DNA of 12,466 nt from Candidatus Fermentithermobacillaceae bacterium UBA3907. Lineage in GTDB: Bacteria; Bacillota; Sulfobacillia; Fermentithermobacillales; Fermentithermobacillaceae. Where the stretch lies: the NCBI GenBank assembly GCA_002391545.1, contig DGFF01000066.1, positions 1 through 12,466 on the forward strand, given 5' to 3'. Positions 1 to 6,278 of the stretch are shown here, one piece after another (the stretch's first letter is position 1; each line of letters opens with the position of its first letter). The notes beneath the pieces were generated by a model. That model made no database searches. It saw nothing but the letters and a program-made list of their open reading frames with translations, and was not told the DNA's origin. Made by a program: the position numbers and the translations under genes.

Positions 1-351
1 GCAAATCGCATCACCTACAATCTATGCGCCGACAGAGGGCGAAAACTAGGTCGCAGTTTAGTTGAGCAATCTTTAGATGGCAGTGAGTATCTAAAAGCGA
101 CAGTTTCAAGCAGCGAGCCTACACCCGCTGATGCGTATGAGGATGAGGAGCTTAGTGAAATAGTTCAAGACGCTGTAAACCAACTACAAGATGGTTACAG
201 AGAACTGGTGATAATGTTTCATCTAGAAGGTTATTCAATTAAAGAAATTGCTGAAATTACAGGGTTAAAGGAAACCGTCATCAAGAACAGATTATATAGG
301 GGCAGGAAAGCCCTAAAAGAAATTCTTTTGAATGAGGGATTTACCTGGTGA
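1..351 (+). CDS. ECF-type RNA polymerase sigma factor, C-terminal part (5' end outside window)
   Basis: The open frame enters at base 1 and ends at TGA 349-351, giving 116 residues with no start in view. The visible start (ANRITYNLCADRGRK) looks like the end of sigma region 2. An acidic linker follows, then region 4 with a helix-turn-helix: LQDGYRELVIMFHLEGYS, then IKEIAEITGL and IKNRLYRGRKALKE. This is the usual -35-recognising half of an extracytoplasmic-function sigma factor. It directs RNA polymerase to a stress regulon and normally its own operon. The next gene, 68 bases on, encodes a zinc-finger membrane anti-sigma factor, which is the standard partner and supports the call. The ECF subgroup and signal cannot be told from this fragment, and the autoregulatory promoter would lie upstream of the window. 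Confidence 0.9.
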   Translation, partial: ANRITYNLCADRGRKLGRSLVEQSLDGSEYLKATVSSSEPTPADAYEDEELSEIVQDAVNQLQDGYRELVIMFHLEGYSIKEIAEITGLKETVIKNRLYRGRKALKEILLNEGFTW

Positions 352-406
352 CGAATGGTTTCAATAGATAGAACCGATGTGTGCTGGTGTCCTGAAAAGG
401 AAAGTC

Positions 407-414
407 AGGAGGTG
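407..414 (+). promoter_or_regulatory. Ribosome binding site fixing the GTG start of the anti-sigma gene
   Basis: AGGAGGTG is a near-complete match to the anti-Shine-Dalgarno sequence, five bases before GTG at 420. No ATG lies nearby in this frame, so this site decides the start. Confidence 0.75.
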
Positions 415-419
415 GAATT

Positions 420-1094
420 GTGCAGCACAGTAGATGTCCCGACGAATATGAGATAGAGCAGTATTACTACGGACAATTATCTCTCCTGAAGGGTAGGTTG
501 ATAAAATCTCACTTACAGAGGTGCTCAAGATGCAGCGAGATACTTGAGGAAGTGAAAAGATTCGACCAGGTGTTCCTCAATGTAGCTGTTGTTGAGCCAC
601 CTCCTGAACTAAGCGCTCTGATCATGCAGTCTGTTGCAGAAGCACAGGGTCAGGCGGCCCGAGAAATACAGATGGTTTATGATTCAAGAGGTGATTTCCG
701 CAGTACTAGCCAAGGGGCAGAGTCTGGCAGAGGGTGGAGAATCCCATGGGCAGCTGTAGCCACCGTAGCAGTACTGCTTCTTGCCTTTATATATAATGGT
801 GGATTTAGCGGCTATTGGAGTTTTGCCAATCGAGATACTGTCATAATGGGGTGGACAGATCTTGAGAGCCTACTTGAAATGGTAGAAGCCAATGTGCTAT
901 GGATAACGTTTAGGCAGGTAGTAGCTGCTATGAAAGTGGATCTGTTCTTCACTTGGGAGATTCTCGCTCGTGTATTACCTGTTCATTTCATTAACGTATT
1001 ATTCTGTAGTTGCTTAGTGGTTGTGATTTACGTGGAAAAAGTTCTACGGTTGCGAAGTGGAGGACACAAAGATGAAGAAACTTTACAGATCTAA
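420..1094 (+). CDS. Zinc-finger (ZAS-type) transmembrane anti-sigma factor
   Basis: This 224-residue protein is predicted to hold the upstream ECF sigma factor inactive at the membrane. The N-terminal cytoplasmic part carries an H-x3-C-x2-C zinc motif (H31, C35, C38), typical of the anti-sigma domain. A hydrophobic segment near residues 108-126 should cross the membrane. About 60 residues follow, then a second hydrophobic segment near 186-205 and a short basic tail. Two-pass topology is less common than the single-pass RsiW/RseA-like layout. The GTG start at 420 is chosen because AGGAGGTG (407-414) lies five bases upstream. The 3' end overlaps the next gene by 23 bases, so the genes are probably translationally coupled. 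Family assignment rests on the zinc motif, topology and neighbour; the inducing signal is unknown. Confidence 0.87.
   Translation: MQHSRCPDEYEIEQYYYGQLSLLKGRLIKSHLQRCSRCSEILEEVKRFDQVFLNVAVVEPPPELSALIMQSVAEAQGQAAREIQMVYDSRGDFRSTSQGAESGRGWRIPWAAVATVAVLLLAFIYNGGFSGYWSFANRDTVIMGWTDLESLLEMVEANVLWITFRQVVAAMKVDLFFTWEILARVLPVHFINVLFCSCLVVVIYVEKVLRLRSGGHKDEETLQI
1059..1063 (+). promoter_or_regulatory. Ribosome binding site for the PspC gene, inside the anti-sigma gene
   Basis: GGAGG lies eight bases before ATG 1072 and overlaps the alternative GTG at 1057. Translation from 1057 would have no comparable site, so 1072 is preferred. Confidence 0.6.
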
Positions 1095-1650
1095 AGAGAA
1101 TAAGATTATAGGGGGAGTGTGCGGAGCACTAGCAGACTATTTTGAGATTGACCCGACCATAGTTCGATTGGCTTACGTCCTTCTCACCCTATTGTTTCCT
1201 AGCCTTTTTCTTCTGTACATTATTGCTTGGATAATCATACCTGAAGGTCCTGAGGATGTGGTCTGCGAGACTGATGGTGCTGCAAAACTTCAGGTTGATA
1301 CACGATCACAAGCGCAAACTGCATCTGAGATTTTGTGTGAAGATACCGAGAAGGTTGAGCCTGGGCCCGAAGGGGAGATTCTTAGCAACGAATCTGGAAA
1401 CTTTACGCAGGTAGTTCCTGAGTCCCATAATTCACCTGCGACACCTCCTCAAAAAGAGGGTGCGCCAACTGATAGAACTCGGGAATTCTTTGGGTATTTT
1501 TTCATAACCCTGGGCGTCTTGGCCTTGATAAAGAAATACGTGCCCCATGTATGGCGCTTGCCAGTAGTTTTTGTCAGGACATGGTGGCCAGTAGCTATAA
1601 TTGCCCTTGGAATCGCGCTGATCGTAACCGGGTTGAGAGGAGGAAAATGA
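1072..1650 (+). CDS. PspC-domain membrane protein with C-terminal LiaF-like membrane segments
   Basis: This 192-residue protein begins with a clear PspC domain (residues 1-60). KKLYRSKENKIIGGVCGALA leads into ADYFEIDPTIVR, then a long hydrophobic span (33-56) ending in IIPEGPE. A polar, acidic and probably disordered linker covers about residues 62-135. Two further hydrophobic segments follow (about 140-153 and 172-188), the last with a WPVAIIALGI motif like those of LiaF/DUF5668-type proteins. PspC proteins sense or transmit membrane stress, often with PspA or LiaF partners. A GTG at 1057 would add five residues, but GGAGG at 1059-1063 stands eight bases before ATG 1072 and favours the shorter form. 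The gene overlaps the anti-sigma gene and shares ATGA with the next gene, so the three are one translational unit. Confidence 0.88.
   Translation: MKKLYRSKENKIIGGVCGALADYFEIDPTIVRLAYVLLTLLFPSLFLLYIIAWIIIPEGPEDVVCETDGAAKLQVDTRSQAQTASEILCEDTEKVEPGPEGEILSNESGNFTQVVPESHNSPATPPQKEGAPTDRTREFFGYFFITLGVLALIKKYVPHVWRLPVVFVRTWWPVAIIALGIALIVTGLRGGK
1635..1643 (+). promoter_or_regulatory. Ribosome binding site for the LiaF-like gene
   Basis: GAGAGGAGG lies three bases before ATG 1647, inside the last codons of the PspC gene. The core spacing is short, but no better start is nearby and the ATGA junction implies coupled translation. Confidence 0.6.
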
Positions 1651-2609
1651 CTGTGGGGAGCCGGATTGTAAAAGGTTTACTCATCGTATTAATAGGTGTA
1701 ATTCTTCTGCTTAACACTACAGGAATATTGGCGTGGTCTGTTTGGAGAACGGCCCTTGGTCTTTGGCCTATAATTATAATAGGAATTGGGTTACACCTCA
1801 TTTTTCCGGAGAAAAAAGTGCCTTGGATTGCCTTATCGCTGATAGTAATATTGGTAGTTGCGACTATTAGCTCATATTATGTTGCCACATCACACAAGCC
1901 TTGGGGAATACACAGAGTACCCAAAAAGGCAAATGGTGCAGTCGTGTTAGAGCACAAGAAGGTGTTTAGTGTACCTGTAGATCCTGAAACATCATTTCTG
2001 CACGTCACATTTATTAGCGATGCTCTCGCGCTAGATGGGGAAGGAGATCCAGAATTAGACAATCCAGATTCTCGGATGGCCATGCATGGGGAGTTATACT
2101 GGGATAAAGAAGAGCCTCTCGTCAATATTTCCTTGCGGGAGGATGCAGGCGTTCGTGTTAGTGTGGCGTCCCCATCTGCTGGAGTTGAGGATAGGAAAGA
2201 TCTAAGGTATGTTTGCATCGGAAAGTTTAACCCTGGGTTTGCTACTCAAATCGATATAGCCGCAGGGACGGCTGATATAGATTTGGATGCTACATCTTTT
2301 CATCTTAGTCAGTTATCTTTGGCTACTGCCGTTGCTGATGTGAGGCTAGTCTTTGGATTAACTGGAAAGGAAACAAGGGTGAGTATAGCTTCTGGTGTCG
2401 TCAACACTGAAGTAATTGTGCCCCAAGATGCAGGAGTTAGGGTTTTCGTCTCAAGTGCGCCAATTTTCACGCAAGTGAAATTCGAGGAACTGGAGTTTAC
2501 CAAACAAGGTAATACATGGGCGTCCAAAAACTTCTCCAGCGCTTCAACTAAAATCGATTTCCAAGTCGATTGCGGTATAGGAAGTATTACCGTCAAAAAA
2601 GCCCCGTAG
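1647..2609 (+). CDS. LiaF-like membrane protein with large extracytoplasmic 'toastrack'-type domain
   Basis: This 320-residue protein has three N-terminal hydrophobic segments (about 8-28, 33-53 and 58-81). The second contains WPIIIIGIGL, the pattern of LiaF/LiaI-like DUF5668 proteins. The remaining 235 or so residues are soluble and rich in beta-forming sequence. Repeating D/V/S/T-rich stretches such as AAGTADIDLDAT and SIASGVVNTEVIV are the usual look of the right-handed beta 'toastrack' domain (DUF2154/DUF4097-like). The likely role is envelope-stress sensing or transduction with the neighbouring PspC protein. ATG 1647 is chosen over the longer in-frame start near 1551, because GAGAGGAGG (1635-1643) lies just upstream and ATGA overlaps the PspC stop. 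The fold assignment is by pattern, not by alignment. Confidence 0.8.
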   Translation: MTVGSRIVKGLLIVLIGVILLLNTTGILAWSVWRTALGLWPIIIIGIGLHLIFPEKKVPWIALSLIVILVVATISSYYVATSHKPWGIHRVPKKANGAVVLEHKKVFSVPVDPETSFLHVTFISDALALDGEGDPELDNPDSRMAMHGELYWDKEEPLVNISLREDAGVRVSVASPSAGVEDRKDLRYVCIGKFNPGFATQIDIAAGTADIDLDATSFHLSQLSLATAVADVRLVFGLTGKETRVSIASGVVNTEVIVPQDAGVRVFVSSAPIFTQVKFEELEFTKQGNTWASKNFSSASTKIDFQVDCGIGSITVKKAP

Positions 2610-2632
2610 TTTCACCAAAGGTGCAATAAAGG

Positions 2633-2660
2633 TAGATATAATAAGTCTATGAGTTATAAT
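2633..2660 (+). promoter_or_regulatory. Candidate housekeeping-type promoter upstream of the COG3580-COG3581 fusion gene
   Basis: A perfect TATAAT (2655-2660) stands 16 bases after TAGATA (2633-2638), a four-of-six match to TTGACA. A second TATAAT occurs at 2637-2642 with no good -35. The 151-base gap 2610-2760 is AT-rich, separates two unrelated gene groups and holds no gene or clear terminator. Transcription would start near 2667, leaving a leader of about 95 bases. By-eye call. Confidence 0.4.
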
Positions 2661-2760
2661 ACTTTTACACCGGATTAGCTGATTACTTTGGTCGCAACAC
2701 CTCATAATAGATGGTAAAAAAGAAGCAGGTATGTCAATATTAGGAAGGTGATAGAGAATC

Positions 2761-5019
2761 GTGCGTGTAGGAATACCACGATGCCTAAGCTTTTATTATT
2801 TGTTTCCTTTATATAGGACCTTTCTAGACGAACTAGGGGTTCCTTTTGTTGAAACCTCTCCTTCTACTTTGAAGGATTTGGAGAATCTAGGTTTGTGCCC
2901 TACAGATGAGCCTTGCGTTTCTGTAAAGGTGGTTTTCCCTCACGCTGCTAAGTTACTTGAGCAGGGAGTAGATGCCTTATTCATTCCAACTATCGTCTCT
3001 TTGGAAAAAGAGAGTTTCTGTTGTCCAAAGATGATGGGTTTGCCTTCTATGATCAAGTCAGGTTTCGAACTATCAGATTCGCAGATAATAAGCCCGGTAA
3101 TAGACGTCAGGGATAATCCCCGGAGATGGCCGCGAACATGGATTCGGGCGGGTAAACAAATGGGGATAGATGATTCTAGGCGAATTCAGCGCGCTTTCGA
3201 CAAAGCCTGGAACACCTGGAAGGACACAGAGCGAATGATGAGCCAATTTGGATTGCCAGTGGCTAATGTAATCGACAGTTATTATACAGGTGAAACTCGG
3301 GAACAGGTTATAGATAGATACGGGCTCGTTTCCTGCGGTGCAAATCTGGGCGATCGGCAAGGGCTTCCGGCTATAGATCGCATCGAGTCAGATGAACCTA
3401 TAACAGCGGTTATGGGCCACAGCTATATTTTGAACGATATCTTTGGTCAGGTTATTTTAAAGTATGCATCAACGCACGGTCCCGTCATTCTGCCTGAAAT
3501 GGTCCCTGAAGAGTATGGGAGGCAGGCTTTGGCGAGCATATTTGAAGGGGAAAAAATGTGGACCATTGAAGGGCATATATTGGGTGGCTGTCTCCATCTC
3601 ATCAGGAATCATAAGGTAGATAGGATAATATTAGTGACTTCGTTTTCGTGTGGCCCTCTTTCTATAATCGAGAATTATATAGAAAAAGAGGCCGATGAGT
3701 ATGGTATTCCCCTTTTGTATCTAGCTGTAGATGAGCATACTGGTGAGGCAGGTCTTATCACTAGGATGGAAGCTTTTATGGATGCCTGCAAGTCCAGGCA
3801 TCGCGAGCAATTAAGTGATATACCAGTTGCGATAGCAGGTCCTACTTCATCTGTAGATTGTCACGAAGAAACTGCACCTTTGGTAGTCCCGGTTGCAAGA
3901 AACGATCGGGTAGGCGTAGTTAACATGGGACACCTTGATGTGGCGGTAGGCACTGTTTTTGAAAAGTTGGGTGTGAACGCGAAAATAGCCGACCCGTTAT
4001 CTGACGATGTTGTGAACCTGGGTAGGGAGCTTGCGCCTGAGTTCATATGCTACCCTATGGTCACCCTCTTGGGGCAGATCCGTTCCCTTCTTCATGAGGG
4101 GATATCCAGGATAGTAATGATTCAAGGCAAAGGGAAGTGTCGATTGGGATGGTATGCTCAAATCATGGAAGAACTACTGCTACGTGCAGGGTACGATGTT
4201 AAGATTTACAAAGTAGATTCGCCGTTTCCATTACAAGAAAAGTTGAGACCGCTCCTGGCAGAGCTTAAAGAGATATTTGGCAGTCCAAAAGTAGGGGACG
4301 TTATAAATGCCCTTGTTCTAGCCTTAAAGAAAATGTTTTTCACAGATGAGGCCAACGATATACTTTTCGAAGTACGCGCCAAAGAAAAGGTAAGAGGTAG
4401 TGGAGACAAGATATATAATAGATTCATAAGAAGGATGGAGAAGGCAGAGAGCCTAAGTGAGTTGAAAGCCCTTTTTAAAGAATATAAACGACAGATGGAC
4501 AGTGTTTCCCTTGGCGACGTTGAACCTTTAAAGGTTATGATAGTTGGCGAGATTTACGTAATCAACGAGCCGTTCGTTACAAAAGAAATCGAGAGAATGC
4601 TTGGGTCCTTGGAGCAAAGAGTCAGGGTATATAAGAATCTTGATGTAAGCTCTTGGGTGAAAACCCATTTGTTGTTTATGCCCGACGCGTTATTGAGGCA
4701 CAGGCGCGTAGCTAAGGCAGCTAGTAGTTACCTACCTGTAGGCGTAGGAGGCCATGGCCTGGAGTCCATTGGAGAAACTGTACTCGCCAAGAAGGCGGGT
4801 ATGGATGGGGTAGTTCATCTGTTTCCGTTTACGTGTATGCCTGAGATCATAGCCCAGAATATACTGGTACAGGTATCAGAAGATCTTGATATGCCGGTTT
4901 TATCGCTGATGATCTCAGAGCAGACAGGTGTTGCAGGACTCAAAACTAGAGTGGAAGCTTTTTGCGATGTGCTATATGGAAGAAACAAAAAGCCGATGTC
5001 CTTACAGATCGCCATGTAA
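2761..5019 (+). CDS. Acyl-CoA dehydratase activase-related protein, COG3580-COG3581 fusion (DUF2229 type), probable iron-sulfur protein
   Basis: This 752-residue protein belongs to the 'CoA protein activase' group related to 2-hydroxyacyl-CoA dehydratases. Residues 1-350 match the COG3580 pattern (RVGIPRCLSFYYLFPLYRTF, then CPTDEPC). Residues 380-752 match COG3581 (RVGVVNMGHLDVAVGTVFEKL, then ICYPMVTLLGQ and GKGKCRLGWYAQ). These modules are often separate genes; here they are one chain. The halves resemble each other: SFSCGPLSIIENY with DEHTGEAGLITRMEAF (294-340) parallels PFTCMPEIIAQNI with SEQTGVAGLKTRVEAF (689-735). Matched cysteines (C52/C430, C87 or C88/C460, C297/C692) suggest one three-cysteine cluster site per half. 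GTG 2761 is supported by AAGGTGAT (2745-2752) eight bases upstream. The activase follows after 37 bases and is the likely ATP-dependent electron donor. Substrate and reaction are unknown. Confidence 0.85.
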   Translation: MRVGIPRCLSFYYLFPLYRTFLDELGVPFVETSPSTLKDLENLGLCPTDEPCVSVKVVFPHAAKLLEQGVDALFIPTIVSLEKESFCCPKMMGLPSMIKSGFELSDSQIISPVIDVRDNPRRWPRTWIRAGKQMGIDDSRRIQRAFDKAWNTWKDTERMMSQFGLPVANVIDSYYTGETREQVIDRYGLVSCGANLGDRQGLPAIDRIESDEPITAVMGHSYILNDIFGQVILKYASTHGPVILPEMVPEEYGRQALASIFEGEKMWTIEGHILGGCLHLIRNHKVDRIILVTSFSCGPLSIIENYIEKEADEYGIPLLYLAVDEHTGEAGLITRMEAFMDACKSRHREQLSDIPVAIAGPTSSVDCHEETAPLVVPVARNDRVGVVNMGHLDVAVGTVFEKLGVNAKIADPLSDDVVNLGRELAPEFICYPMVTLLGQIRSLLHEGISRIVMIQGKGKCRLGWYAQIMEELLLRAGYDVKIYKVDSPFPLQEKLRPLLAELKEIFGSPKVGDVINALVLALKKMFFTDEANDILFEVRAKEKVRGSGDKIYNRFIRRMEKAESLSELKALFKEYKRQMDSVSLGDVEPLKVMIVGEIYVINEPFVTKEIERMLGSLEQRVRVYKNLDVSSWVKTHLLFMPDALLRHRRVAKAASSYLPVGVGGHGLESIGETVLAKKAGMDGVVHLFPFTCMPEIIAQNILVQVSEDLDMPVLSLMISEQTGVAGLKTRVEAFCDVLYGRNKKPMSLQIAM

Positions 5020-5056
5020 GAGGTAGTACTTTGGCGCTTAGAAGGAGACAAATTGC

Positions 5057-6226
5057 ATGACGCAACCTGTGGAGAATTCCCGTAGAAAGCGGGTTCGAAA
5101 TCGTAAACCCTTAGATCTCACCTCCAATATGGTTGGGGCTGAGCGAGATAGGTTTTTGGGTGTAGATGTAGGTAGCGTGACCACTAAGATAGTAATAATA
5201 GATGGTCTGGGCAACATAGTCTTTGAAGATTACCTACGTAATGAGGGCGGCCCCATACCTGCAATCCAGAGAGGATTTAACAATGTTTTGGATGCAGGAT
5301 TTGTAGATTCGATCAAAATGGTAGGTACTACAGGTTCTGGTAGAGAGCTTGCGGGCGTAATTATTGGTGCAGACACTATAAAGAATGAAATTTCCTGTCA
5401 TGCCAGAGCTGCCTCTACAGCGTACCCTGATGTTGGTACTGTGATCGATATAGGAGGGCAAGATTCAAAGATAATTTTCTTCAAAGATGGATACCCAATT
5501 GGATTTAACATGAATACAGTCTGTGCTGCAGGAACAGGGTCGTTTCTAGATCATCAAGCGACTAGGTTAGGCATTTCCATAGAAGATTTCGGGGACCTCG
5601 CCCTTAAGGCAGAAGCTCCTGCAAGAATCGCCGGTCGCTGCGGGGTATTTGCAGAGTCAGATCTAATCCACAAGCAACAGTTAGGGTTTGGAATCGAAAA
5701 TCTGATTGCAGGATTGTGTCTTGCACTAGCGACTAATTACATGACTAACGTAGCAAGGGGGCAACCAATTAGACCTAGAGTACTGTTCCAAGGGGGAGTT
5801 GCGGCTAATGCAGGTATGCTTTGGGCCCTTGAACAAAAGATTGGGTTGGAAATAACGGTACCGCCTCATTTTAAGGTCATGGGGGTGTGGGGTGCGGCCC
5901 TTTTCGCCCGCGAGAAATACTATGAAAGCGAAGAAGCAACCAAGTTTCGCAATGTGGAGCATATTGCGTCGCTAACAGCACAGAGTAAGGGATTCATCTG
6001 CAATGACTGCGCAAACAGTTGTGAAATTCAAGAGATCTTTATCGATGGAATTTTATGCGCTAGGTGGGGTTCCAGATGTGGAAAATGGGACGATTTAACA
6101 GTACCTCGAAAGCCCAGACGGCACAAGCAAAAACTGGAATTAACTGTAGAAGATCATATTGTAGAATCGATAGGCGACAGAAAATTGAAATCGAGGACAG
6201 GTAGCTCGGAATCTGGTACACAATGA
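5057..6226 (+). CDS. ATP-dependent acyl-CoA dehydratase activase (HgdC/BadF/BcrA family) with extra cysteine-rich C-terminus
   Basis: This 389-residue protein has the ASKHA ATPase fold signatures of activases that drive a low-potential electron into a partner iron-sulfur protein by ATP hydrolysis. FLGVDVGSVTTKIVI (33-47) is the phosphate-1 loop, VIDIGGQDSK (129-138) the phosphate-2 loop, and VLFQGGVAANAGM (242-254) the adenosine region. C156 (NTVCAAGTGSF) and C195 (GRCGVFAESD) are the two cysteines that in the family hold one [4Fe-4S] cluster across a homodimer. Beyond the core (about 290 onward) is a Cx2Cx3Cx11Cx6C pattern (C315, C318, C322, C334, C341) and a basic tail, neither part of minimal HgdC. 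The N-terminus is also extended and basic (RRKRVRNRKP). GAAGGAG (5041-5047) precedes ATG 5057 by nine bases. It is co-directional with, and probably co-transcribed with, the fusion protein gene upstream. Confidence 0.9.
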   Translation: MTQPVENSRRKRVRNRKPLDLTSNMVGAERDRFLGVDVGSVTTKIVIIDGLGNIVFEDYLRNEGGPIPAIQRGFNNVLDAGFVDSIKMVGTTGSGRELAGVIIGADTIKNEISCHARAASTAYPDVGTVIDIGGQDSKIIFFKDGYPIGFNMNTVCAAGTGSFLDHQATRLGISIEDFGDLALKAEAPARIAGRCGVFAESDLIHKQQLGFGIENLIAGLCLALATNYMTNVARGQPIRPRVLFQGGVAANAGMLWALEQKIGLEITVPPHFKVMGVWGAALFAREKYYESEEATKFRNVEHIASLTAQSKGFICNDCANSCEIQEIFIDGILCARWGSRCGKWDDLTVPRKPRRHKQKLELTVEDHIVESIGDRKLKSRTGSSESGTQ

Positions 6227-6267
6227 TGCTCTGCTAGTTTAGCGTAGATTTTGCACAATGGCCTGTT

Positions 6268-6273
6268 GGGGGA
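6268..6273 (+). promoter_or_regulatory. Ribosome binding site selecting ATG 6279 of the YhaO-like gene
   Basis: GGGGGA lies five bases upstream of ATG 6279. It is downstream of the alternative ATG 6258, which has only TTTTGCACA before it. Confidence 0.55.
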
Positions 6274-6278
6274 AAATC

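Noticed and set aside
1551..1646. Long N-terminal extension of the LiaF-like protein inside the PspC gene
   Set aside because: It has no ribosome site, would overlap the PspC gene by 100 bases, and the strong site at 1635-1643 with ATG 1647 gives a normal membrane start.
1877..2218. Minus-strand open frame of 113 codons within the LiaF-like gene
   Set aside because: It is antisense to a clear coding region, with no ribosome site, promoter or recognisable motif. It is a shadow frame.
2690..2720. Possible ECF-type promoter (GCAACA-like -35) before the COG3580-COG3581 gene
   Set aside because: No matching -10 such as CGTC was found at a suitable distance, and the TATAAT site upstream is a simpler explanation.
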